5,500 nt of DNA from the NCBI GenBank assembly GCA_903828035.1, contig CAIKKV010000627.1:1-5500 (forward strand), given 5' to 3'. Of the stretch, positions 1 through 5,500 are shown one piece after another (positions within the stretch are counted from its first letter, which is position 1; the number at the start of each line of letters is the position of its first letter). Under the pieces are notes generated by a model, which was not told where the DNA came from, ran no database searches, and saw only the letters and a list, made by a program, of their open reading frames with translations. A program made the position numbers and the translations under genes. The DNA comes from an uncultured bacterium (lineage in GTDB: Bacteria > Verrucomicrobiota > Kiritimatiellia > CAIKKV01).

Positions 1-1931
1 GCGCCGATGCCCAACAGCGTGGCCGTCGCGTTGACCAGGGCCGTCACCACACATGATCCGCCCGCCGGCAGGACGCCGCTGGTCGGCGTGACGGCCAGCC
101 ACGGTTCGGATTGCGCGACACTCCACGTGACCGCGCTCGGGCCGCCGTTGGTCAAGACGTACAGCTGCTGCTCGGGGCTGAAAGGCCCGCCGATCGGGCC
201 GGCCGGAAGAAACTCAGCCTGCGGACTGATGCGCAGATCATCCGGCAGCACATCCATCACGGCCTGCACCGTGAGGCTGGGGGTGACCGGGTCATTGCTC
301 GCGAAGACAACCGCGCCGGTGTAGCTTCCCGCATCCAGCAAGCCGGCCTGGAACGATGCCGCGACCGGAGCCGAGGTTCCCGGCGCGAGGTCGGTGACGT
401 TTGTCGGGGACACCGAGAGCCAAGGCGATCCGGCCCGGGCGAGCGCGGCCGCGAGGTTAAGACGGCCGCCCGACACGCACAGGCCCGGCAAGACCGGGTC
501 CACCGTATCCATCAACGCCGCCTTTGCCTGCGCGACCGTCAACGAGGGGTTCGCGCTCAGCAACAGTGCATACGCGCCCGCCACATGGGGGGTCGCCATC
601 GAGGTGCCGCTTTGAAGCATGTATTTATTGCTGAGCTGGTAGCTCAGGATGAACGCCCCTGGCGCGCCAATGTCCGTCGCCAGCAGGCCGTAGTTCGAGA
701 ACGTGGCCCTCACGTCACTGTGGGTTGTCGCCATCACGGAAATGATGTTTGGCGAGTCGAAGTTCGACGGGTATAGGATCCTCTCGTCGATGTTGGTCCC
801 TTCGTTTCCGGCGGCGCAGATCAGCGCGACATTCGCCGCGCCGGCGGCGTCAATCGCGTCCTTCAGGGCCTGGTTGTAGTTGTCGCCGGCGTGCCACGAA
901 AGGCTGCACAGCCGCGCGCCCATCATCGTCGCATACTCGATCGCCATCGCCGCCTTATAGACCGGGCTGTAGCCGTCTGATCGAATAAACTTCACGGCCA
1001 TCATCTTCACATTCCAGCATACCCCGGCCACGCCGATGCCGTTGTTGCCGGCAGCTCCAAGAATCCCGGCGCAGTGTGTGCCGTGATAATTATCGTCCAT
1101 CGGATTGCCGTCGGAGTTGGCGAAGTCGTAGCCGTGAACGTCATCGATGTAACCGTTCTCGTCATCGTCAATGCCGTTTCCGGGGATTTCGCCGGGGTTG
1201 GTCCAGATGTTGGCCTCAAGGTCGGGGTTGTTGTAATCAATGCCTGTATCGAGCACGGCCACGAGCACATTCGGGCTGCCCGTCTGATGATTCCAGGCTG
1301 CCGGCGCGTCAATGTCGGCATCGGGGGTGCCGCCGGTCTGGCCGGTATTATTCATCCCGTACTGCTCGCCAAAGTGTGGATCGTTCGGGACGGCGGCGAG
1401 CCTTACTTCGTAATCGGGCTCGGCGTAGAGAATGCCGGGCTGGCCGTTGAGGATCTTGAGCGCCGCCGCGACCGTCATCCCGGCCTCCAACTTCACGACA
1501 CACAAGCCGGGAACGATCTTGAACTCGTAGGTGATTGTTCCGCCGCCGGCCGCCTGTAATGCCTCGGCGCGTTGAGCGCCGGGCGCGAACCGCACGAGCA
1601 ACTGGTCCGGCGTGTACACCGCGTCGGGCTGAAGTTGCGTGAAATCGTGGCCCACCGGCGGGCGATATTTCGCCGCCGCCGCCGCCGCCAAGGCGAGGGG
1701 ACTCGGCGCGTGCCCGGTCGCGTCGGCGCTTATTTTGACATTGAGATTGCTCCCAGCCGAAACGGCATTACTTACCGTGATCACGCGTTCCGCCGTGCCT
1801 CGCAGCGCCGTCGTTACCGTCATCGATACCGGCGTGACGCCCATGTCCGGTTGCTGACCGTACCCGGCTGTCAGTGCGCCATCAGCCAAGGTGAACAAGA
1901 AACAAATAACGCCAATCCGGTATGTATTCAT
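1..1931 (-). CDS. Secreted subtilisin-like (S8) serine protease with beta-sandwich modules, 3' end outside window
   Basis: Reading the minus strand from ATG at 1931 gives 643 uninterrupted codons to the window edge. The product is an exported endopeptidase of family S8. Residues 1-24 look like a signal peptide (MNTYR, then hydrophobic IGVICFLFTL). Residues 31-70 resemble a bacterial beta-sandwich module. Residues 106-178 resemble an inhibitory propeptide (YTPDQLLVRF ... ILYAEPDYEV). The catalytic domain spans about 183-500: Asp228 in VAVLDTG, His283 in HGTHCAG, oxyanion Asn376 in AAGNEG, and Ser444 in SGTSMATPHV. An acidic DDDENGYIDD loop (255-264) probably binds calcium. Two C-terminal BACON-like modules follow (503-561, PWLSVSPT; 564 onward, GGPFSPEQQ and PWLAVTPTSG), the second cut by the edge. 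The start is forced: an in-frame TGA lies at 1946-1944 and no other start codon follows before 1931. One oddity is SWH at 345-347 where the family normally has SxG. Secretion route and substrate are inferred. Confidence 0.95.
   Translation of the reverse strand, partial: MNTYRIGVICFLFTLADGALTAGYGQQPDMGVTPVSMTVTTALRGTAERVITVSNAVSAGSNLNVKISADATGHAPSPLALAAAAAAKYRPPVGHDFTQLQPDAVYTPDQLLVRFAPGAQRAEALQAAGGGTITYEFKIVPGLCVVKLEAGMTVAAALKILNGQPGILYAEPDYEVRLAAVPNDPHFGEQYGMNNTGQTGGTPDADIDAPAAWNHQTGSPNVLVAVLDTGIDYNNPDLEANIWTNPGEIPGNGIDDDENGYIDDVHGYDFANSDGNPMDDNYHGTHCAGILGAAGNNGIGVAGVCWNVKMMAVKFIRSDGYSPVYKAAMAIEYATMMGARLCSLSWHAGDNYNQALKDAIDAAGAANVALICAAGNEGTNIDERILYPSNFDSPNIISVMATTHSDVRATFSNYGLLATDIGAPGAFILSYQLSNKYMLQSGTSMATPHVAGAYALLLSANPSLTVAQAKAALMDTVDPVLPGLCVSGGRLNLAAALARAGSPWLSVSPTNVTDLAPGTSAPVAASFQAGLLDAGSYTGAVVFASNDPVTPSLTVQAVMDVLPDDLRISPQAEFLPAGPIGGPFSPEQQLYVLTNGGPSAVTWSVAQSEPWLAVTPTSGVLPAGGSCVVTALVNATATLLGIG
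1671..1688 (-). repeat. (GCG)6 trinucleotide run encoding six alanines
   Basis: Six perfect GCG codons on the minus strand encode Ala82-Ala87 of the protease, between the N-terminal beta-sandwich and the propeptide-like region. The run probably forms part of a linker. Trinucleotide runs gain or lose whole codons by slippage, so length could vary between strains without breaking the frame. Confidence 0.75.
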
Positions 1932-1940
1932 CGCTGTTAT

Positions 1941-1945
1941 CTCTC
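1941..1945 (-). promoter_or_regulatory. Weak ribosome binding site of the protease gene
   Basis: On the minus strand GAGAG lies 9 bases before the ATG at 1931. It matches only part of the GGAGG consensus. A second purine run, AAAGGA, is about 19 bases upstream and too far to serve. Since the start codon is fixed by the in-frame stop at 1946-1944, this is the best available ribosome site. Confidence 0.4.
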
Positions 1946-1995
1946 AGCCATCCTTTAAATACGAAAAGCCAATCGTATCCACTAAAACTAAAAGG

Positions 1996-2024
1996 ATGCT
2001 AGCATACTGGTCAGGGCGAATCAA
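1996..2024 (-). promoter_or_regulatory. Candidate sigma-70-type promoter for the protease gene
   Basis: On the minus strand a -35-like TTGATT (2024-2019) is followed after exactly 17 bases by a -10-like TAGCAT (2001-1996), preceded by TGC as in an extended -10 element. Each hexamer matches 4 of 6 consensus bases. Transcription would start near 1989, giving a leader of about 58 bases. The -10 lies inside a perfect 10-base palindrome ATGCTAGCAT (1996-2005), which could be an operator or chance. The AT-rich setting and the position support the call; there is no direct evidence. Confidence 0.4.
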
Positions 2025-2062
2025 ACTTCTTATCTTATAAATCATGACGCTCTTATGTCCGC

Positions 2063-5000
2063 CTACTCGCTGGAAAGCCGCTTCAAGAGGGCTTTCAACT
2101 CCAATAACCGGGCGGTGCAGGCGTTGGCTTTGAAGCGGGGGAGTCGGCCGTCCACGTGAACCAGATCGCCGCCGGGCTTGGAAAGCAGAATGCGCTCTTC
2201 GCGGGTGGCGATGCCGACCAGGTTGCACTTGGCGCCGAGAATGCGGATCTCCGACATCAGGAAGAGTCGCTCCACGGCATCCGGGATGGGTCCAAACCGG
2301 TCCCGCATCTTCCGGCGATGCGCAGTCACCTCGTTCAGCGTCCACGCCGATGCGATCTGGCGGTACTGGGTGATTTTCAGGGCTTCATCGTCCAAGTAAG
2401 TTGAGGGGATAATGGCGGCGTTTTCCGAGTCGGCCTGATCCGGCGAATATACCACAAAATCCAGGTGCATCTGCACGTCGACCAGAGGCGCGGCGCTCTC
2501 CTTGCCTTTGAGCCTCTCGACGGTCCGGCGCAGCAGCTGGCAATACAGCGAGAAGCCGACCGCGGCGATGTGTCCGCTCTGCTCGTGCCCCAAAATGTTG
2601 CCCGAGCCGCGGATTTCAAGGTCGCGCATGGCCAACTTGAAGCCGGCGCCTAGGCCGGAGTGCTGCCGCAGCGCCTGGATTCGCTTCTTGGCGGAGGGAT
2701 CCACCAGCCCGTGCTTGGGCAGGAGCATGTAGCAGTAGCCGCGGGCCTTGGCTCGCCCCGCGCGGCCGCGCAATTGATAGAGATCCGACATGCCGAAGCG
2801 GTCGGCCCGCTCGATCAGGATGGTGTTCGCGTTCGGGATGTCCGTGCCCGACTCGACAATGGTTGTGCAGAGCAGCACATCGCTGCCGCCGCGAACGAAA
2901 TCCTGCATGATGCTGGACAACTGCCGGGCCGGCATCTGGCCATGCGCCACGGTAATCCGGGCTTCGGGCGCGATCTTTTCGAGCCGCTGCCGGACCGCGT
3001 CGATCGTGTAGACGCGGTTGTGAAGGTAGTAGACCTGCCCGCCGCGGCTCAGCTCCCGCAGGATCGCCTCCCGGACCACGTCATCCTTGTTTTCGGCCAC
3101 CACCGTTTCCACCGGCAGCCGCTCGGAAGGAGGGGTCTGGATGAGCGACAGGTCGCGCACGCCGGTCAGGCTCATGTAGAGCGTGCGCGGGATGGGCGTG
3201 GCGCTGAGCGTGAGGACGTCGACCATCCGGCGCAATTTCTTGAGGCGCTCCTTGTGCGCCACGCCGAACCGCTGCTCCTCGTCCACGATCACCAGCCCCA
3301 GATCCTTGAAGACGATGCCCGGCTCCAGGAGGCCGTGCGTGCCGATGACAATATCGATGGTTCCATCGGCAACGCCCTTGAGCACCTGGTGGCGCTGATC
3401 CAGCGTGCACAGGCGGCTGTACATCTCGATCCGCACCGGGAAGGCGCTCATGCGCTCGGCGAACGTATAGAAATGCTGCTGCGCGAGCACGGTGGTGGGG
3501 ACCAGCACCACGACCTGCTTGCCGTCCATGACCGCCTTGAAGGCGCCCCGCATGGCCACTTCCGTTTTGCCATACCCCGCATCGCCGCAGATCAGCCGGT
3601 CCATGGGCCGGGTGGACTCCATGTCCTTCTTCACATCCGCGATGGCGTTCAGCTGATCCTCGGTCTCCCGGTAGGGAAACGCGGTTTCAAACTCGTGCTG
3701 CCAGGGCGCGTCCGGCTTGAAGGCGTGGCCCGGCTGAAGGTCGCGTGCCGCCTGCGTGTCGAGCATTCCGGCGGCGAGATCCTGCACCGCCTTTTCGACG
3801 GTTTTCCGCTCAGTCTGCCAGCGGCGGCCGCCCAGGGCGTGCAGGCGGACCGAGTGCTTGCCCATGCCCACGTAGCGGGTGAGCAGGTGGGCGTGATCCA
3901 CGGGCACATGCAGGCGGGCGCTTTCCGCGTACTCAATGATGAGCGCCTCCTGCTTCTGCCCGGCCACCTCGATCTCGCCGAGGCCGCGGTAGCGCCCGAT
4001 GCCGTGGTCGATGTGCACCACCAGGTCGCCCGGCTGGATTTCCGAGAAATCGCCGATCCGGCTGCCGGCCCGGCTGCGCGAGGTTTCCATCCGGAGCCGT
4101 CCGCGGGTCTGTTTCCGGCGGCCGTACAGGTCGCTTTCAGAGGCCAGCACCAGGCCGAACGCCGCGCTGGTGAACCCCTCGGATAGCAAGGCCAGCCGGG
4201 GGGTGATCACGCGGCGGATCTCCTCGGAGGCGGTTTCGAGGAACCGGTGGAGCGCGCCCTCCGTTTCGAAGAAGAGGTAAACCTGGCGACCTTCCCCGGC
4301 CAGGGCGACTAGCCGGAGAAGGAAGGAGTGGCGCTGCTGCTCGGCCAGATCGGGGCGGAAGGTGTCCCGCGTGATGGAGACGACGGACGGCAGCGACTCG
4401 AAATCGAGCGGGGTGATATCATCGAGAAGCCCGGAGCGGACTTCCCGCAGATGGCGGGTCAGCACGAGCTGGCTGAGCGCGTCAAAGGGAATGGCGAGAG
4501 GCCCTGATTTCCGCTCCAGGACGGTCTCCTCGTAGACGGCTGCCATGTTTTCAACGGCCGGATAATCCGCCCAGATCACCACGGTTTCCGGCGGCATCAG
4601 GGCCAGCAGGGAGACGGCCTGCCCGAGCGGATCGCCCGCCTGCTCGGATACGGGGGGCAGGATGGCGGCTCGGATGACCGCGCGGGAAGCCTGTGTGTCG
4701 GGTTCGAAGGAGCGGATGGATTCGATCGTGGAGCCGAAAAACTCGATGCGCAACGGCCATTCTTCCGTTGTCGGCCAGACATCGATCAGGCCGCCGCGAA
4801 CGGTGGCCTCGCCCGGCTCATGCACCTCGGCCTCGAACCGGTAGCCGCCCTGTTCCAGGAACTTGACCAGCGGCGACATCTCCTGTGTGTCGCCGGTGAC
4901 CAGCCGCCGGACCCGCTTGGCTAATTCGCCCGGGGGGAGGGTGGGCTGCATGAGCCATTGAACACCGATGTCCACACCGGGGGTGGAGGGGGCAGGCAGG

Positions 5001-5356
5001 AACAGGCCGCTAGGCTGCTGCCACAGTTCGGCAGCAGACACGAAGATGCCAATGTCGCCAACTTGAGGTAAAAAGACATTGATTACATCTTCATCTTTAA
5101 TTGCCAGCGCAATACTGACAATACTGCCTATTACATCATCAGTCTTGGCAACAATCAAGGCCTGAACACACCGAGCAGCGCGACCGTGAAGTGCTGCAGC
5201 GCCTTCTTCTTGTTCGTCCTGACTTGAGCACCCATTCCGTATTCGAACATGAACGCCAGTCCATCCAGCCACTGCAGCGACAGTTGATGTTTTCGGTGTT
5301 GGAGGACGATCTCCCTTTCGCCGTTTGATCTCGCCGTCGACGTTAGCCGCTGTCAC
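2063..5356 (-). CDS. mfd: Transcription-repair coupling factor Mfd, with atypical N-terminus
   Basis: Mfd is a cytoplasmic ATP-driven DNA translocase that removes stalled RNA polymerase and recruits UvrA to the lesion. Of 1097 residues, recognisable homology starts near 128 (VQWLMQPTLPP) and runs to the end. It covers: UvrB-like domain 2 (about 136-215, with VRGGLIDVWP), domain 1b and domain 3 (about 215-440), the RNA polymerase interaction domain (442-500, VVHIDHGIGRYRG), the relay helix (about 508-535), translocase domains (Walker A GDAGYGKTE 591-599, VPTTVLAQQH 619-628, VDEEQRFGV 691-699, SAT 718-720, CTTIVESGTDIPNANT 830-845, QLRGRAGR 861-868), and the C-terminal domain (about 950-1090). 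Residues 1-125 do not look like domain 1a. The GTG at 5356 is the first start after an in-frame TGA (5362-5360). AAGGAG (5375-5370) is 13 bases away, longer than usual. Identity is certain; the true 5' end is not. Confidence 0.93.
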   Translation of the reverse strand: MTAANVDGEIKRRKGDRPPTPKTSTVAAVAGWTGVHVRIRNGCSSQDEQEEGAAALHGRAARCVQALIVAKTDDVIGSIVSIALAIKDEDVINVFLPQVGDIGIFVSAAELWQQPSGLFLPAPSTPGVDIGVQWLMQPTLPPGELAKRVRRLVTGDTQEMSPLVKFLEQGGYRFEAEVHEPGEATVRGGLIDVWPTTEEWPLRIEFFGSTIESIRSFEPDTQASRAVIRAAILPPVSEQAGDPLGQAVSLLALMPPETVVIWADYPAVENMAAVYEETVLERKSGPLAIPFDALSQLVLTRHLREVRSGLLDDITPLDFESLPSVVSITRDTFRPDLAEQQRHSFLLRLVALAGEGRQVYLFFETEGALHRFLETASEEIRRVITPRLALLSEGFTSAAFGLVLASESDLYGRRKQTRGRLRMETSRSRAGSRIGDFSEIQPGDLVVHIDHGIGRYRGLGEIEVAGQKQEALIIEYAESARLHVPVDHAHLLTRYVGMGKHSVRLHALGGRRWQTERKTVEKAVQDLAAGMLDTQAARDLQPGHAFKPDAPWQHEFETAFPYRETEDQLNAIADVKKDMESTRPMDRLICGDAGYGKTEVAMRGAFKAVMDGKQVVVLVPTTVLAQQHFYTFAERMSAFPVRIEMYSRLCTLDQRHQVLKGVADGTIDIVIGTHGLLEPGIVFKDLGLVIVDEEQRFGVAHKERLKKLRRMVDVLTLSATPIPRTLYMSLTGVRDLSLIQTPPSERLPVETVVAENKDDVVREAILRELSRGGQVYYLHNRVYTIDAVRQRLEKIAPEARITVAHGQMPARQLSSIMQDFVRGGSDVLLCTTIVESGTDIPNANTILIERADRFGMSDLYQLRGRAGRAKARGYCYMLLPKHGLVDPSAKKRIQALRQHSGLGAGFKLAMRDLEIRGSGNILGHEQSGHIAAVGFSLYCQLLRRTVERLKGKESAAPLVDVQMHLDFVVYSPDQADSENAAIIPSTYLDDEALKITQYRQIASAWTLNEVTAHRRKMRDRFGPIPDAVERLFLMSEIRILGAKCNLVGIATREERILLSKPGGDLVHVDGRLPRFKANACTARLLELKALLKRLSSE
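5015..5037. repeat. Perfect 8-bp inverted repeat with 7-base loop
   Basis: CTGCTGCC (5015-5022) and GGCAGCAG (5030-5037) are exact reverse complements separated by ACAGTTC. The repeat lies within the mfd frame (about residues 107-114), between the 41% GC block and recognisable Mfd sequence. Neither side has a T run, so it is not an intrinsic terminator. It could be a recombination or element-end trace, or chance in GC-rich DNA. Confidence 0.5.
5110..5127. repeat. In-frame 9-bp tandem duplication
   Basis: CAATACTGA (5110-5118) is followed directly by CAATACTGC (5119-5127), 8 of 9 bases alike. On the minus strand it encodes the repeated Ser-Ile of GSIVSIA in the low-GC part of the mfd frame. 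A separate 8-base direct repeat, ATTACATC, occurs at 5082-5089 and 5130-5137 in the same block, giving the two DVI triplets. Both are short and may be neutral. Confidence 0.4.
5155..5352 (-). pseudogene. Possible C-terminal gene remnant in a second frame, no start codon at its open end
   Basis: One frame away from the mfd frame, the minus strand is open for 65 codons between TGA 5355-5353 and TGA 5157-5155. Its third codon positions are rich in G and C, as expected for a gene in this genome, and its translation is better patterned than the overlapping mfd-frame residues 1-65. It includes LQWLDGLAFMFEYGMG and NKKKALQHFTVALLG, faintly like a Sel1-type repeat. The only ATG codons are well inside it and no ribosome site is evident. 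It may be the tail of a disrupted gene whose end abuts the low-GC block at 5160, or chance. I do not recognise the family with any certainty. Confidence 0.25.
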
Positions 5357-5500
5357 AACTCAAAAGATGCTCCTTCTGCACTTTGCGTGCTGTGGGTTCT
5401 TCTTCTCGAACTTCATGCCAAGTGCTTGGGCGTTTCTGTCACTCGAAAAGGGCCGAAGCCTGGGATTTTCCCGCGTTTCCTGCCCACATGACCTCTAATA
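5357..5500. other. Unassigned right-edge segment upstream of the mfd start
   Basis: I see no complete gene here. GC over 5341-5500 is 52%. On the minus strand a reading frame open at the edge ends at TGA 5415-5413, giving 28 codons with a basic tail (GRKRGKIPGFGPFRVTE). The GFGPFRV part faintly recalls the GFGxFxV arm of HU/IHF proteins, but the match is too short to name. AAGGAG at 5375-5370 is best spaced (6 bases) for TTG at 5363, which opens only six codons. A 5-bp-arm dyad CCAAGTGCTTGG lies at 5418-5429, and GGGATTTTCCC at 5462-5472 is a small palindrome. No promoter for mfd is convincing. Confidence 0.4.

Larger units (their letters stand above)
1932..2062. other. AT-rich intergenic spacer between mfd and the protease gene
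   Basis: These 131 bases hold 53 G or C (40%), well below the genes on both sides. Both neighbours point the same way, so the spacer carries the end of the mfd transcript and the leader of the protease gene. I see no GC-rich hairpin followed by a T run, hence no clear intrinsic terminator for mfd, and read-through into the protease is possible. A short AT-rich stem (1959-1964 with 1973-1978, ATACGA/TCGTAT, 8-base loop) lies in the leader. It is too weak to call a terminator or riboswitch. No small gene or RNA is recognisable. Confidence 0.6.
4976..5356 (-). other. Non-Mfd-like 5' segment of the mfd reading frame
   Basis: This stretch encodes roughly residues 1-127 of the mfd frame but lacks the features expected of Mfd domain 1a. 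Residues 1-62 are of low complexity and unpatterned, rich in charged residues, Ala and Pro. Residues 66-106 (start ALIVAKTDDVIGSIV) have a strand-helix-strand pattern but come from DNA of different composition: 5041-5160 has 49 G or C in 120 bases (41%), against about 56% in 5161-5340 and 62-68% in sampled mfd lines. Recognisable Mfd begins at about the domain 1a/2 boundary. Possible explanations are a recombined or transferred segment, a frame error upstream, a very divergent domain 1a, or an assembly join. The sequence alone does not decide. Confidence 0.55.

Noticed and set aside
111..776. 221-codon plus-strand open frame
   Set aside because: It is antisense to the protease catalytic and C-terminal region. 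The Arg-rich, unpatterned translation marks it as a shadow, as with the smaller plus-strand frames at 1074-1559 and 1572-1958.
1937..1951. Four-codon leader frame (ATG GCT GAG AGA TAA) before the protease gene
   Set aside because: The purine run AAAGG abuts the ATG with no usable spacing, and nothing suggests attenuation. It is most likely chance.
1959..1978. Stem ATACGA/TCGTAT as a terminator or riboswitch
   Set aside because: The stem is only six mostly AT pairs with an 8-base loop, and no U tract or conserved aptamer elements are present.
1944..2345. 133-codon minus-strand frame overlapping the mfd 3' end
   Set aside because: It is out of frame with the mfd C-terminal domain and has a Pro/Arg/Gly-rich translation. 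It merely supplies the stop codon that fixes the protease start.
2660..4186. 508-codon open frame on the plus strand, antisense to mfd
   Set aside because: It lies wholly opposite conserved Mfd translocase and interaction domains. Its His/Arg/Ala/Gly/Asp-rich translation has no domain pattern and is typical of the antisense frame of a high-GC gene.
5367..5498. Plus-strand 43-codon frame starting MLLLHFACCGFFF, resembling a small membrane peptide
   Set aside because: No ribosome binding site or promoter is visible. The stretch is opposite the mfd leader, and a hydrophobic start alone does not support a gene.
1..5500. CRISPR arrays, tRNA or rRNA genes, transposase genes, toxin-antitoxin or other defence systems
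   Set aside because: No regularly spaced repeats, cloverleaf-like sequence, transposase motifs or small paired genes were found on either strand.

Overview
The window holds two large genes, both on the minus strand, in high-GC DNA (about 62-68% in sampled coding stretches). Reading in the minus direction from the right edge, the order is: an unassigned lower-GC stretch (5500-5357), a 1097-codon mfd-like gene for the transcription-repair coupling factor (5356-2063), a 131-base AT-rich intergenic gap (about 40% GC), and a secreted subtilisin-family (S8) protease that starts at 1931 and runs off the left edge.

No rRNA or other taxonomic marker is present, so the organism can only be suggested. 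The Mfd variant motifs (GDAGYGKT, ESGTDIPN, YCQLLRRTV) and the protease, which carries repeated beta-sandwich (BACON-like) modules, look like proteins from the Planctomycetes-Verrucomicrobia group, possibly Kiritimatiellota. This is an inference from remembered family resemblance.

Region by region: 1-1931 is the protease, with signal peptide, beta-sandwich module, propeptide-like region, full catalytic set (D228, H283, N376, S444) and at least two C-terminal beta-sandwich modules, still open at the edge. Because it has no stop codon inside the window it is easy to overlook. 1932-2062 is a spacer with a plausible extended -10 promoter for the protease. 2063 to about 4975 encodes an apparently intact Mfd from domain 2 to domain 7. 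About 4975-5356 is the odd part: the reading frame stays open, but the first 125 or so residues do not look like Mfd, a 120-base block drops to 41% GC, and an 8-bp perfect inverted repeat lies between this block and recognisable mfd. 5357-5500 shows no gene I can name.

The two genes share no evident pathway: one acts on stalled RNA polymerase and recruits excision repair in the cytoplasm, the other is exported. I see no convincing new biological system. The strongest anomaly is the replaced or rearranged 5' end of mfd, which may be a real recombination product, a frame error or an assembly chimera.
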